Origin: Nocardiopsis quinghaiensis
GTDB lineage: Bacteria > Actinomycetota > Actinomycetes > Streptosporangiales > Streptosporangiaceae
DNA: 64,000 bases
Assembly: GCF_008638365.1 (NCBI RefSeq)
Contig: NZ_VWVU01000021.1
Location: 53,538 to 117,537 of the forward strand
Reading direction: 5' to 3'
Shown: piece by piece, positions 1 through 8,358 of the stretch
Layout of the letters: each line of letters opens with the position of its first letter
How positions within the stretch are numbered: the first letter of the stretch is position 1
The notes under the pieces: generated by a model
What the model saw: the letters and a program-made list of their open reading frames with translations, nothing else
The model's database searches: none
What the model was told of the DNA's origin: nothing
Translations under genes and position numbers: made by a program

Positions 1-167
1 ACGGGTACGAGATCCGCACCGCGGCCGTGGTGCGCGGCGTACCCAGCGTGACCACCGTCCAGGGCCTGGCCGCCGCGGTGCAGGCGATCGAGGCACGGGT
101 GCGCGGCGACATCGGTGTGCGCTCCCTCCAGGAGCACGCGCGGACCCTCACCGCCGACCGGAGCTGA
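1..167 (+). CDS. carB: Carbamoyl-phosphate synthase large subunit, C-terminal fragment
   Basis: Only the last 54 codons are in the window (frame begins at base 3, TGA at 165-167). The readable tail starts GYEIRTAAVVRGVPSVTTVQ and matches the allosteric MGS-like domain that ends CarB. The enzyme makes carbamoyl phosphate from glutamine, bicarbonate and ATP for both pyrimidine and arginine synthesis. The genes that follow (pyrK, pyrD, pyrF) support the call, since carB normally sits in the actinobacterial pyr operon. The family is about 1,100 residues long, so more than 95 percent of the gene lies to the left. Confidence 0.85.
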   Translation, partial: GYEIRTAAVVRGVPSVTTVQGLAAAVQAIEARVRGDIGVRSLQEHARTLTADRS

Positions 168-492
168 GCCGTGCCTGCTTCTGGGCTCCGCTCCGCTTCG
201 CCCTGTGTTCGAGCGCCCAAGGAGCGGGAACCTTCGGCGTCTCCCGTGCCTGGCTCCTTCGTCGCTGGCGGCACGTCCGACGCCTCCAGAACCCCGCGGG
301 CGTCCGAACAGCCTCCCAGTGGCTGAGCTGTCCGGAGATCAGCAGGATGGCGGGGGCGTCGGGAACGGTGTGTTCCACGGCGCCCCCGCCGATACGGTTG
401 GCGCACAGGGCAACTCAGGAATCCAGAGGGGGGAGGGCGGCGTCCCGCCGACGCCCCGGTCCGCGACACCGGGGCGGGGACGCCACGACCTG
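168..492. other. 325-bp gap between carB and pyrK
   Basis: No gene is supported here. The frame of pyrK stays open across this stretch, but the predicted residues are low complexity and do not look like protein. A short minus-strand frame (378-148) is also open, without a recognisable domain. Just before pyrK there is a hairpin with 8-bp arms (GCCCCGGT at 453-460 and ACCGGGGC at 468-475). pyr genes of one operon usually abut or overlap, so this gap is unusual. Confidence 0.5.
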
Positions 493-1392
493 ATGAGCGA
501 CAACGGACCGGTGCAGGCCAGGTGCCCCGTGCTGAACGTGCGCAGGGTGGACGCCTACTACGCCATCACCGTGGTCGCCCCGGGCATCGCCGAGCGCTTC
601 CGACCCGGGCAGTTCGTATCGGTGACGGTCGGCGGCGACCACTCCAGCACCCTGCTGCGCCGCCCCTTCGCCATCCACGACGTCAAGCCCGACTACGGCG
701 GCACCGTCGAGTTCCTGTTCGCGGTACGCGGTACCGGTACCGCCTGGCTGTCGGAGCGAAGATCGCGCGACCTGCTGGACGTGGTCGGCCCCCTGGGCCG
801 CCCCTTCCCGCTGCCGCGGGACCCGGTCAACTGCGTGCTGGTGGGCGGCGGCTCGGGCAGCGCCCCGCTGTTCCCGCTCGCCCAGTCGCTGCGCAGGCGC
901 GGCTGCCGGGTGGACTTCGTACTGGGCGCCGCCTCCGCCGACCGGGTGTTCAGCGCCATCACCGCCCGCCGTGTCGCCGAGACGGCCGTCTTCACCACGG
1001 ACGACGGCTCCTTCGGCACCCGCGGCAGGGTCACCGACGTCCTGGGCAGGGTGATCGAGGAATGCCGTTCCGACGCCGTCTACGCATGCGGTCCCATGCC
1101 CATGCTGCGCACGGTCACCGCCGTGGCGGGCGGCCACGGCATACCCGTCCAGGTGGCGGTGGAGGAGACCATGGCCTGCGGCACCGGGATCTGCATGACC
1201 TGTGTCATCCCGGTGGTGGGGGAGGACGGCATCACCCGCATGGTGCGCTCGTGCGTGGACGGCCCGGTCTTCCGGGGCGAGCAGGTGCGCTTCGACGACG
1301 TGGGCACCATTCCCTTCGACGCCTTGGGCGCTCCCGGCTGGAAGGGCTCCAGCGCCTCCCGCGCCGCCGAGTCGGCACGCGACATCGCCTGA
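493..1392 (+). CDS. pyrK: Dihydroorotate dehydrogenase electron-transfer subunit (PyrK type)
   Basis: 299 residues. The subunit carries FAD and a [2Fe-2S] cluster and passes electrons from the class 1B PyrD to NAD+. The N-terminal ferredoxin-reductase-like beta barrel holds the FAD motif RRPF, followed by a glycine-rich nucleotide site (LVGGGSGSAPL). The C-terminal cluster motif is complete: Cys229, Cys234, Cys237 and Cys254 in CGTGICMTC...C. I chose ATG 493 because homology-like sequence begins shortly after it, although the frame is open far upstream. There is no strong ribosome site (GGGGA lies about 12 bases upstream). The next gene, pyrD, is its expected partner. Length fits the family, which is roughly 250-300 residues. 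Confidence 0.9.
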   Translation: MSDNGPVQARCPVLNVRRVDAYYAITVVAPGIAERFRPGQFVSVTVGGDHSSTLLRRPFAIHDVKPDYGGTVEFLFAVRGTGTAWLSERRSRDLLDVVGPLGRPFPLPRDPVNCVLVGGGSGSAPLFPLAQSLRRRGCRVDFVLGAASADRVFSAITARRVAETAVFTTDDGSFGTRGRVTDVLGRVIEECRSDAVYACGPMPMLRTVTAVAGGHGIPVQVAVEETMACGTGICMTCVIPVVGEDGITRMVRSCVDGPVFRGEQVRFDDVGTIPFDALGAPGWKGSSASRAAESARDIA

Positions 1393-1507
1393 GGCGCCGC
1401 CGGGCCCTCCACGGGCCCGGACGCGCGACCGAGGGGCGTGCCGGGCACCCGGTTCCGGCCGTGCCCCGCCGCCCGGACACCGCCAGCACCCGAGAGCAGT
1501 AGGAAAA

Positions 1508-2449
1508 GTGAACGCAGACCTCAGGACCCGGCTGGGTGGCTGTGAGCTGCCCAACCCGGTGGTGACCGCCGCCGGTTGTGCCGGAGCGGGCCGCGAGCTG
1601 GCCCAGTTCCTCGACATCGCGTCGATCGGCGCCGTCACCACCAAATCGGTGATGCTGGAACCCCACGCCGGGCGGCCCGCCCCGCGCATGGCCGAGACGC
1701 CCAGCGGGATGCTCAGCACGACAGGCATGCAGGGCCCGGGGGTGGACGTGTTCCTCCAGCGGGACCTGCCCTGGCTGCTCTCCCGGGGCGGCCGCGCCAT
1801 CGTGTCCATCGCCGGTACGGGAGTGGGCGAGTTCGGTGAGCTGGCCAGACGCGTCTCGGCTGCGGACGGGGTCAGCGCGGTCGAGGTCAACCTCTCCTGC
1901 CCGGACCCCTCCGACCCCGCCGGGCGCCGCTTCGCCGACGATCCCGTCCGGGCGGCGGCGGTGGTGAGCACGGTGCGCTCCCACACCCGCTCCGGACTGC
2001 CGGTACTGGCCAAACTGGCCGCCGACGTCCCCGACGTGGTGGAACTGGCGGCCGCGTGCGTGGAGGCGCGCGCGGACGGGCTGTCCATGGTCAACACGGT
2101 GCGCGGCATGGCCGTGGACCCCCGGACCCTGCGCCCCGCGGTGGCCGGGGGGATGGGCGGGCTGTCCGGTCCGGCCATCCGCCCGCTCGCGGTGGGATGC
2201 GTCTACCGCGTGCACGAGGCGCTGCCCGACGTGCCCGTCATCGGGATGGGCGGGATCCGCACCGGCGCCGACGCGCTGGAGTTCATGGCGGCCGGGGCCC
2301 GCGCCGTGGCGGTCGGCACGACCAACTTCTCCGACCCCTCGGCGTGCGCGCGCGTGCTCCGGGAACTCACGGAGCTGCTCGACGCCCGGGGCGTGGCCAG
2401 GGCCGCCGACGTCGTGGGCGCCGCCCATCGGACGGGAACGGGGGTGTGA
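1508..2449 (+). CDS. pyrD: Dihydroorotate dehydrogenase, class 1B catalytic subunit
   Basis: 313 residues, an FMN-dependent TIM barrel that oxidises dihydroorotate to orotate in UMP synthesis. The catalytic base is Cys131 in the motif NLSCP, which marks class 1 enzymes; class 2 membrane enzymes use Ser. FMN-phosphate loops are seen near the C-terminus (GMGGIRTG, then AVAVGT). GTG 1508 follows an AGGA-type site at 1501-1504. The pyrK gene directly upstream supports the NAD-linked class 1B heterotetramer. From general knowledge, Streptomyces carry a quinone-linked class 2 enzyme at this position, so the lineage appears to use a different electron acceptor. Confidence 0.92.
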   Translation: MNADLRTRLGGCELPNPVVTAAGCAGAGRELAQFLDIASIGAVTTKSVMLEPHAGRPAPRMAETPSGMLSTTGMQGPGVDVFLQRDLPWLLSRGGRAIVSIAGTGVGEFGELARRVSAADGVSAVEVNLSCPDPSDPAGRRFADDPVRAAAVVSTVRSHTRSGLPVLAKLAADVPDVVELAAACVEARADGLSMVNTVRGMAVDPRTLRPAVAGGMGGLSGPAIRPLAVGCVYRVHEALPDVPVIGMGGIRTGADALEFMAAGARAVAVGTTNFSDPSACARVLRELTELLDARGVARAADVVGAAHRTGTGV

Positions 2450-2766
2450 CAGATCGGACGCATGGTGCACAAAGGCCCTGACCGGCCTGAACGGCCTTCA
2501 AATGGCTCTGTGCGACCAAACGCGTGCATATTGTCCCTTCCCTGCACCTGGGCGGAGAGCTCGTGTCTACGGCCGCCTGGGCGCCGTTACGGGGAAGTGA
2601 CACGGCTGGGGCGCATGAAGCGCCCCATCCGGGGAATCGCACACCCTGATGGTGTGCACATGACAGTGGACGTGCATCGTCCGGTGCTTCGGTAAGCACG
2701 TCCGTAAGTACGTCCGTACGTTGCATGCGCCGACCCGTTCGGCCGCACACGATTGGAGACACCGAC
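2450..2766 (+). promoter_or_regulatory. pyrD-pyrF spacer with two hairpins and 12-bp tandem repeats
   Basis: The 317-bp spacer carries no gene I can support. It holds two back-to-back hairpins, each with 7-bp perfect arms and a 5-base loop: GGGGCGC/GCGCCCC at 2608-2626 and GCACACC/GGTGTGC at 2639-2657. These are followed by a tandem repeat of 12 bp, GTAAGCACGTCC at 2692-2703 and GTAAGTACGTCC at 2704-2715, with a partial third unit. The layout suggests a separate promoter or leader for pyrF and mihF, but neither hairpin has a T-run. Confidence 0.45.
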
Positions 2767-3474
2767 ATGACCGCGCCTTCCGCCCCCATCGCCGTCGCTC
2801 TCGACGCCAAGGACATCGAAACCGCGGCCACCTGGGCCTCGGCGGTCGCACCGCACGTGAGCACGGTCAAGGTGGGGCTGGAGCTGTACCTGCGCTACGG
2901 GCCCGACGTGGTCAGCGCGGTGCGCGGGGCCAGCCGGGTGGGGGTCTTCCTCGACCTGAAGCTGCACGACATCCCGGCCCAGGTCGCCGGCGCCGCGCGC
3001 AGTGTCGCGGGTCTGCGCCCCTCGATCCTCACCGTGCACGCCGGGGGAGGGGCGGACATGGTCCGGGCGGCGGTGGAGGCCGCCCCGGACACCAGGATCG
3101 CCGCCGTGACGGTGCTCACCTCGCTGGACGAGGCGGACCTGGAGCAGGTGGGGCTGCTCGGTCCGGCCCGCGACGCGGTGCGGCGCCTGGCGGTGCTGGC
3201 GGTGGACGCCGGGGCCCGTGCCCTGGTGTGCTCGCCGCAGGAGGTGGCCCTGCTACGTGCCGAGGTGGGCCCGGACATCACCCTCATCACGCCGGGCGTG
3301 CGTCCGGTCGGGGCGGACAAGGGTGACCAGTCGCGGGTGGCGACCCCGGAGGAGGCCATCGAGGCCGGGGCGGACCTGCTGGTCATCGGCCGCCCCATCA
3401 CCCGGGCGCCGGACCCCGGATCGGCGGCGGCCTCCCTCGCGGCGGCCGTGCGCCGAGCCGGGGTCCGTGTCTAG
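2767..3474 (+). CDS. pyrF: Orotidine 5'-phosphate decarboxylase
   Basis: 235 residues. Catalyses the last step of UMP synthesis, decarboxylating OMP. The active-site motif DLKLHDIP is present, with the proton-donating Lys65, and the C-terminal phosphate-binding region reads TPGVRP...VIGRPITRAPDP. This is the type 1 (short) family, and the length is normal. ATG 2767 has a GGAG site nine bases upstream, and an in-frame ATG at 2725 has no such site. The gene closes the pyrimidine block before mihF. Confidence 0.93.
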   Translation: MTAPSAPIAVALDAKDIETAATWASAVAPHVSTVKVGLELYLRYGPDVVSAVRGASRVGVFLDLKLHDIPAQVAGAARSVAGLRPSILTVHAGGGADMVRAAVEAAPDTRIAAVTVLTSLDEADLEQVGLLGPARDAVRRLAVLAVDAGARALVCSPQEVALLRAEVGPDITLITPGVRPVGADKGDQSRVATPEEAIEAGADLLVIGRPITRAPDPGSAAASLAAAVRRAGVRV

Positions 3475-3883
3475 GCAAGCGAAGGGGGACGGGGCCTTGG
3501 GAACACCCTTCGACGGCGTCGGCGGGCGCTGGGCGAGGGGATCGACGGATCCGGAAGACGAACCACCGCAACGGGTCCGACACATCCGGTTATGTGTCAT
3601 AAGCGGTCGCTAATTAGGCATGTCCGAAATCCGGAACACACTGCCCAGAGTGACCCGGGTCACCCCTGTGTGACCTGCGCTGGTGGTGCGCCTGGCACAC
3701 CCCCCAACCGGGACCAAGGTCCTGATTTTTGTCTCTTACGGCAATTGGTCAATCACGAAGAGTAGTTAGTTCGATGAAATAGCCGCTGAAAGGGCACTTT
3801 ACGTTGCCTAACAGGGGTCAGACCTACTAACTTGCGCAGGCGTCCGCCCTCTACAAACGAGTAGAAAACCGAGGTGACCCGGC
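3475..3883. other. AT-rich upstream region of mihF
   Basis: A 409-bp non-coding stretch. From about 3580 to 3870 it is markedly AT-richer than its surroundings, which fits a promoter region. It contains a perfect 14-bp palindrome at 3650-3663 (listed separately). I could not place a convincing -35/-10 pair. Confidence 0.5.
3650..3663. promoter_or_regulatory. Candidate CRP-family operator upstream of mihF
   Basis: GTGACCCGGGTCAC is a perfect 14-bp palindrome. It has the GTGA-N6-TCAC arrangement known for CRP-type regulators, including actinobacterial Crp/Cmr proteins. A further half-site-like GTGTGACC follows at 3668-3675. It lies 220 bp upstream of the mihF start. No CRP gene is in this window, so the assignment rests only on the pattern. 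Confidence 0.45.
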
Positions 3884-4207
3884 GTGGCCCTTCCTCCCCT
3901 GACACCTGAACAGCGCACTGCGGCTCTGGAGAAGGCCGCTAAGGCCAGAAAAGAGCGCGCAGAGGTCAAGAACAAGCTGAAGAACGGCGGCGTCTCGCTG
4001 TCCGAGGTCCTCTCCGACGGCCTCAAGGACGACGTCATCGGGAAGATGAAGGTTTCGGCTCTGCTCGAATCCCTTCCCGGCGTTGGCAAGGTCCGTGCCA
4101 AGCAGATCATGGAGCGGCTCAACATCGCTGAGTCGCGCCGTGTCCGCGGCCTGGGCACCAACCAGCGAGCCGCCCTCGAAGCCGAGTTCGGCGACCTCAC
4201 CAAGTAG
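3884..4207 (+). CDS. mihF: Actinobacterial integration host factor
   Basis: 107 residues, the exact size of Streptomyces sIHF. The family binds and constrains DNA and is a nucleoid-associated protein unrelated to enterobacterial IHF. A charged, helical N-terminus (TPEQRTAALEKAAKARKER) leads to a helix-two-turns-helix region with the signature LPGVGKVRAKQIMERLNI and a conserved C-terminus ending EAEFGDLTK. GTG 3884 sits behind GAGGTGA. The position between pyrF and gmk is the classical actinobacterial one. The long AT-rich upstream region suggests it has its own promoter and possibly CRP-type control. Confidence 0.95.
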   Translation: MALPPLTPEQRTAALEKAAKARKERAEVKNKLKNGGVSLSEVLSDGLKDDVIGKMKVSALLESLPGVGKVRAKQIMERLNIAESRRVRGLGTNQRAALEAEFGDLTK

Positions 4208-4407
4208 CACCAGGTAACACCACGCAGTACCGCGGTACCAGGCGGCACCAGTAGCGCCTGGACGCAGTACACCGGTTCGTCGTGTCCCCCACAGTCACGG
4301 CGGATACCGGCCGCATCGGCGGCCGACCCCGGTGAGCTTTGACCGGGCCGCGGCCGGCGGACGGGTGGCCCCAGGTCACGACCGTCCGCCGCGCCGCGGC
4401 CCGGTGG

Positions 4408-4413
4408 TATAAA
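4408..4413 (+). promoter_or_regulatory. Candidate -10 element for gmk
   Basis: TATAAA preceded by TGG (extended -10 arrangement) lies about 60 bp upstream of the gmk ATG in an otherwise very GC-rich stretch. No clear -35 is visible. Confidence 0.35.
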
Positions 4414-4473
4414 AGGAACTTCCCGCGACCGTACGCGGACACCTCGTACACGAAAAGGGAAGCCTGGCACCAC

Positions 4474-5061
4474 ATGTCCGATCCCGGATCCCAGTCCCGC
4501 CCGGCCCGGAAGCGGCTGACCGTCCTCTCCGGACCGTCGGGTGTGGGAAAGAGCACGGTGGTCGCCCACCTGCGCCGCGAGAACCCCGAGGTGTGGCTCT
4601 CGGTCTCTGTCACCACCCGCAGGCCCCGGCCGGGCGAGCGGGACGGCGTCCAGTACCGCTTCGTCACCGACGAGGAGTTCGACCGCCTCGTCGCCGACGA
4701 CCAGCTCCTGGAGTGGGCCCAGTTCGCGGGCAACCGCTACGGCACCCCCCGCCGGCCCGTCGAGGAGCGCCTCCGGGCCGGAGTCCCCGTCCTGCTGGAG
4801 ATCGAGCTCCAGGGCGCCCGCCAGGTCCGCGAGTCGATGCCCGACGCCCTGCACGTCTTCCTCGCCCCACCCTCCTGGGAGGAGCTGGTGCGCCGCCTCA
4901 CCGGACGCGGTACCGAGTCCGAGGAGGTCGTCCAGCGGCGTCTGGAGGTGGCCAGGGTCGAACTGGCCGCCGAGAAGGAGTTCGACACCACGCTCGTCAA
5001 CACGTCCGTACAGGAAGTGTGCGAGGAGCTGCTAGCGTTGATCACCGCGCCCGAGGTGTGA
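4474..5061 (+). CDS. gmk: Guanylate kinase
   Basis: 195 residues. Phosphorylates GMP to GDP with ATP. The P-loop GPSGVGKS covers residues 20-27. The GMP-binding region follows with SVSVTTRRPRPGERDGVQY, and EIELQGARQVR is the usual Walker-B-like segment. I chose ATG 4474 because the start gives the normal length of about 195-200; the frame is open upstream to 4339 but that part is not conserved-looking. The neighbours mihF and rpoZ are the standard actinobacterial ones. Confidence 0.94.
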   Translation: MSDPGSQSRPARKRLTVLSGPSGVGKSTVVAHLRRENPEVWLSVSVTTRRPRPGERDGVQYRFVTDEEFDRLVADDQLLEWAQFAGNRYGTPRRPVEERLRAGVPVLLEIELQGARQVRESMPDALHVFLAPPSWEELVRRLTGRGTESEEVVQRRLEVARVELAAEKEFDTTLVNTSVQEVCEELLALITAPEV

Positions 5062-5188
5062 TAGCGGCCGGGCCCCGCGGCCCGTGCCGCCCGCGCCCGC
5101 ACCGGGAATCCCGGCGGCGCACGTAGACCCGACCATCGTGCCGCGGCTCCCGCGTCGAGCCGCGGACCATTCCTGGGGGTAATTCGAA

Positions 5189-5455
5189 GTGGCTGGTACC
5201 GAGCCCGTCGCCGAAGGCATCACCAACCCGCCGATCGACGACCTGCTGGAGTTGGTGGACAGCAAGTACAGCCTGGTCACCATGGCCTCCAAGCGGGCCC
5301 GTCAGATCAACGCCTACTACGCCCAGCTCGGCGAGGGCCTGCTGGAGTACGTGGGTCCGCTGGTGGAGACCCAGGTTCAGGAGAAGTCCCTGTCCATCGC
5401 CCTGCGCGAGGTCAGGTCGGGCCTGCTCACCGCTGAGCCCTACGAGGGCACCTGA
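5189..5455 (+). CDS. rpoZ: RNA polymerase omega subunit
   Basis: 88 residues. A small subunit that helps fold and hold the beta-prime subunit of RNA polymerase. The family signature is present: ITNPPIDDLLELVDSKYSLV, then ASKRARQINAYY. GTG 5189 follows a TGGGGGT site. The C-terminal part (LSIALREVRSGLL) is the conserved actinobacterial tail. It lies between gmk and coaBC, as in most actinobacteria. Confidence 0.95.
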   Translation: MAGTEPVAEGITNPPIDDLLELVDSKYSLVTMASKRARQINAYYAQLGEGLLEYVGPLVETQVQEKSLSIALREVRSGLLTAEPYEGT

Positions 5456-5552
5456 GCCGCGCTCCCCGGCACGCCCCTCGTGTGACCGCGTGCCGCGCTT
5501 TCGCCAGGGGCTCACGCGGGAGAGGCTGCCAGGGACTGGTAGAACCCTGTCT

Positions 5553-6770
5553 GTGAGTGACACGCAAACTGTTCCCCAGGTGGTCCTCGGCGTCGGCGGG
5601 GGCATCGCCGCCTACAAGGCGTGCGAGCTGCTGCGCCGACTGACCGAGTCCGGCCACCGGGTCCGGGTCGTGCCCACCGCCGAGGCCCTGCGCTTCGTCG
5701 GTGAGCCCACCTGGGCCGCCCTGTCCGGCCAGCCGGTCGCCACCGGTGTGTGGGACCGGGTGCACGAGGTCCCGCACGTGCGTATCGGCCAGGAGGCCGA
5801 CCTGGTGTTCGTGGCCCCGGCCACGGCCAACATCCTGGCCCGAGCGGCCGCGGGCCTGGCCGACGACCTCCTCACCAACACCCTGCTCACCGCGCGCTGT
5901 CCGGTGGTGTTCGCGCCCGCTATGCACACCGAGATGTGGGAGCACCCCGCCACCCAGGCCAACGCGGCCACCCTGCGCGCACGCGGATCCATCGTCCTCG
6001 ACCCGGCCGTGGGCCGCCTGACCGGGGCCGACACAGGCCGCGGGCGCCTGCCCGAGCCCTCCGAGCTGTTCGAGGCCGCCCGCCTGGCGCTGCGCCGCGG
6101 CACGGCCGCCCCCGACCTGACCGGTCGGCGTGTGGTCGTCTCCGCGGGCGGCACCCGCGAGGCCATCGACCCGGTCCGCTTCCTGGGCAACCACTCCTCC
6201 GGGAGGCAGGGGTACGCCCTGGCGCGCACCGCCGCCGCCCGTGGCGCGGACGTGACCCTGGTCGCGGCCAACGTCTCCCTGCCCGACCCCGCCGGTGCGC
6301 GCATCGTGCGCGTGGGCTCGGCCGTGGAACTGGCCGAGGCCATGGAGGCCGAACGCGCCGGTGCCGACGCGGTCGTGATGAGCGCCGCCGTCGCGGACTT
6401 CCGCCCGGTCACCAGTGCCGCCTCCAAGATCAAGAAGTCCGGTGCGGCGCCCCCGCCCATCGAACTCGTGGAGAACCCCGACATCCTCGCCGGGCTGGTC
6501 GCCTCCCGCGGGGCCGAGCGGCTGGAGCAGACCATCGTGGGGTTCGCCGCCGAGACCGACGACGTGATCGCCAACGGCCGCGCCAAGCTGGCGCGCAAGG
6601 GATGCGATCTGCTCGTGGTCAACCAGGTCGGTGACGGGCGCGCCTTCGGCACCGAGGACAACCAGGCCGTCATCCTCGGTGCGGACGGCACCGCGGTGGA
6701 CGTGCCCACCGGTCCCAAGGAGGACCTCGCCGACCGGATCTGGGACCTGGTCCGCCAGCGCCTGGACTGA
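5553..6770 (+). CDS. coaBC: Phosphopantothenoylcysteine synthetase/decarboxylase (CoaBC)
   Basis: 405 residues, a bifunctional coenzyme A enzyme. The N-terminal flavin-dependent decarboxylase (CoaC, about 1-180) shows VLGVGGGIAAYKA and a substrate loop PAMHTEMW, where many bacteria have PxMNxxMW; I recall the His form also from mycobacteria. The C-terminal CTP-dependent synthetase (CoaB, about 190-405) shows VVVSAGGTREAIDPVRFLGN and the Lys-rich substrate loop ASKIKK. GTG 5553 has no ribosome site, and a TAGAAC hexamer ends seven bases before it, so a leaderless transcript is possible. Length matches the fused family. Confidence 0.93.
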   Translation: MSDTQTVPQVVLGVGGGIAAYKACELLRRLTESGHRVRVVPTAEALRFVGEPTWAALSGQPVATGVWDRVHEVPHVRIGQEADLVFVAPATANILARAAAGLADDLLTNTLLTARCPVVFAPAMHTEMWEHPATQANAATLRARGSIVLDPAVGRLTGADTGRGRLPEPSELFEAARLALRRGTAAPDLTGRRVVVSAGGTREAIDPVRFLGNHSSGRQGYALARTAAARGADVTLVAANVSLPDPAGARIVRVGSAVELAEAMEAERAGADAVVMSAAVADFRPVTSAASKIKKSGAAPPPIELVENPDILAGLVASRGAERLEQTIVGFAAETDDVIANGRAKLARKGCDLLVVNQVGDGRAFGTEDNQAVILGADGTAVDVPTGPKEDLADRIWDLVRQRLD

Positions 6771-7054
6771 GTGGTCCCCCACACCCCGGCGGGTCCGCCC
6801 ACGGCGGGCCGGCGCCGCACGTCCCCCGCGGTCCGGGTCGCACACGTTCGGGACTGGATTCCCACCGCCGAGTACGCCACACTGCGAACGGTGCCCACGG
6901 CGACCAGCGGGTCAGCCACAGGGTGCCCGCCTCCACCAGTCCCGTTACAGTGGACCGATAACCAACCCCGTCGGTCGGTATCGGGCCCCGGCAGGCAGCC
7001 GGGAACCGCCGCCGACACATGTCAGCCAGCAGCCGCTGCAAGGAGTCACGCAAC

Positions 7055-8248
7055 GTGTCCCGCCGCCTTTTCACCTCCGAGTCGGTCACCGAAGGCCATC
7101 CCGACAAGATGGCCGACCAGATCAGTGACGCGATCCTCGATGCGATGCTCACCCAGGACCCGCGCAGCCGGGTCGCGGTCGAGACGCTGATCACCACCGG
7201 TCAGGTCCACATCGCGGGTGAGGTCACCACTCAGACCTACGTCGACATCCCCGCCATCGTGCGCGAGAAGATCCTCGAGATCGGCTACGACTCCTCCGCC
7301 AAGGGGTTCGACGGTGACTCCTGCGGGGTCAACGTCTCCATCGACGCCCAGTCCCCGGACATCGCCCAGGGCGTAGACACCGCCTACGAGGCGCGCGTCG
7401 GAAACGAGGACGACGCCCTCAACCGGCAGGGCGCCGGCGACCAGGGACTGATGTTCGGCTACGCCAACCGTGAGACCCCCGAGCTGATGCCGCTGCCGAT
7501 CAAGCTGGCGCACTCCCTCTCCGAGCGCCTGGCCGGGGTCCGCCGCAACGGCACGGTGCCCTACCTGCGCCCGGACGGCAAGACCCAGGTCACCGTCGAG
7601 TACGACGGCCAGACCCCGGTCCGCCTGGACACCGTCGTGGTCTCCAGCCAGCACTCCGCGGACATCAACCTCGACGAGATGCTCGCCCCCGACATCCGCG
7701 AGCACGTCATCGAGCCGGTCGTGGCCGCCTACGGCCTGGAGTCCGACAACTACCGGCTCCTGGTCAACCCGACCGGCCGCTTCGAGATCGGCGGTCCCAT
7801 GGGTGACGCCGGGCTCACCGGCCGCAAGATCATCGTGGACACCTACGGCGGCTACGCCCGCCACGGCGGCGGCGCCTTCTCCGGCAAGGACCCGTCGAAG
7901 GTGGACCGCTCGGCCGCCTACGCCACCCGCTGGGTCGCCAAGAACATCGTGGCCGCCGAGCTCGCCGAACGGGTCGAGGTGCAGGTCGCCTACGCCATCG
8001 GCAAGGCCCACCCGGTCGGTGTGTTCATCGAGACCTTCGGCACCGAGAGGGTCGCTCCGGAGCTGATCGAGAAGGCCGTCAAGGAGGTCTTCGACCTGCG
8101 TCCGGCCGCGATCGTGCGCGACCTGGACCTGCTGCGCCCGATCTACTCCAAGACGGCCGCCTACGGCCACTTCGGCCGCGAGCTGCCGGAGTTCACCTGG
8201 GAGAGCACCGAGCGCGCCGCCGCGCTGCGGTCCTTCGTGGGCGCCTGA
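7055..8248 (+). CDS. metK: S-adenosylmethionine synthetase
   Basis: 397 residues. Makes S-adenosylmethionine from methionine and ATP. Visible signatures are the N-terminal SESVTEGHPDKMADQ (ATP site), the central GAGDQGLMFGYA and the glycine-rich GGGAFSGKDPSKVDRS with its catalytic lysine. GTG 7055 is preceded by AAGGAG at a good distance; an in-frame ATG at 7019 lacks one. The 284 bp upstream include a TACAGT hexamer (6946-6951) that could be a -10. I did not see a recognisable SAM riboswitch. A large palindrome ends the transcript. Confidence 0.96.
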   Translation: MSRRLFTSESVTEGHPDKMADQISDAILDAMLTQDPRSRVAVETLITTGQVHIAGEVTTQTYVDIPAIVREKILEIGYDSSAKGFDGDSCGVNVSIDAQSPDIAQGVDTAYEARVGNEDDALNRQGAGDQGLMFGYANRETPELMPLPIKLAHSLSERLAGVRRNGTVPYLRPDGKTQVTVEYDGQTPVRLDTVVVSSQHSADINLDEMLAPDIREHVIEPVVAAYGLESDNYRLLVNPTGRFEIGGPMGDAGLTGRKIIVDTYGGYARHGGGAFSGKDPSKVDRSAAYATRWVAKNIVAAELAERVEVQVAYAIGKAHPVGVFIETFGTERVAPELIEKAVKEVFDLRPAAIVRDLDLLRPIYSKTAAYGHFGRELPEFTWESTERAAALRSFVGA

Positions 8249-8288
8249 GCCCGCGCTCCCTTCCGCGTCCGTCTCCGACGCGAGTCCC

Positions 8289-8320
8289 GGGGGCGGGCGG
8301 CCGATCGGCCGCCCGCCCCC
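8289..8320. terminator. Perfect 32-bp palindrome after metK
   Basis: Two 16-bp arms meet at GATC with no spacer and no T-run. It starts 41 bp after the metK stop. Such GC-rich palindromes commonly end transcripts in actinobacteria. The aspS terminator at 13739-13770 has the same size and design. Confidence 0.75.
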
Positions 8321-8358
8321 CGGGCGCGGTCCGGGTTCCGCCGCCGGGCGCCCGAACA

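Noticed and set aside
115..492. Upstream extension of pyrK by 126 residues
   Set aside because: It overlaps the end of carB and the extra residues are not protein-like; the family begins near ATG 493.
6771..7054. SAM riboswitch before metK
   Set aside because: I could not find the conserved core of any SAM riboswitch class by eye; the region is short and GC-rich. A covariance-model search would decide.
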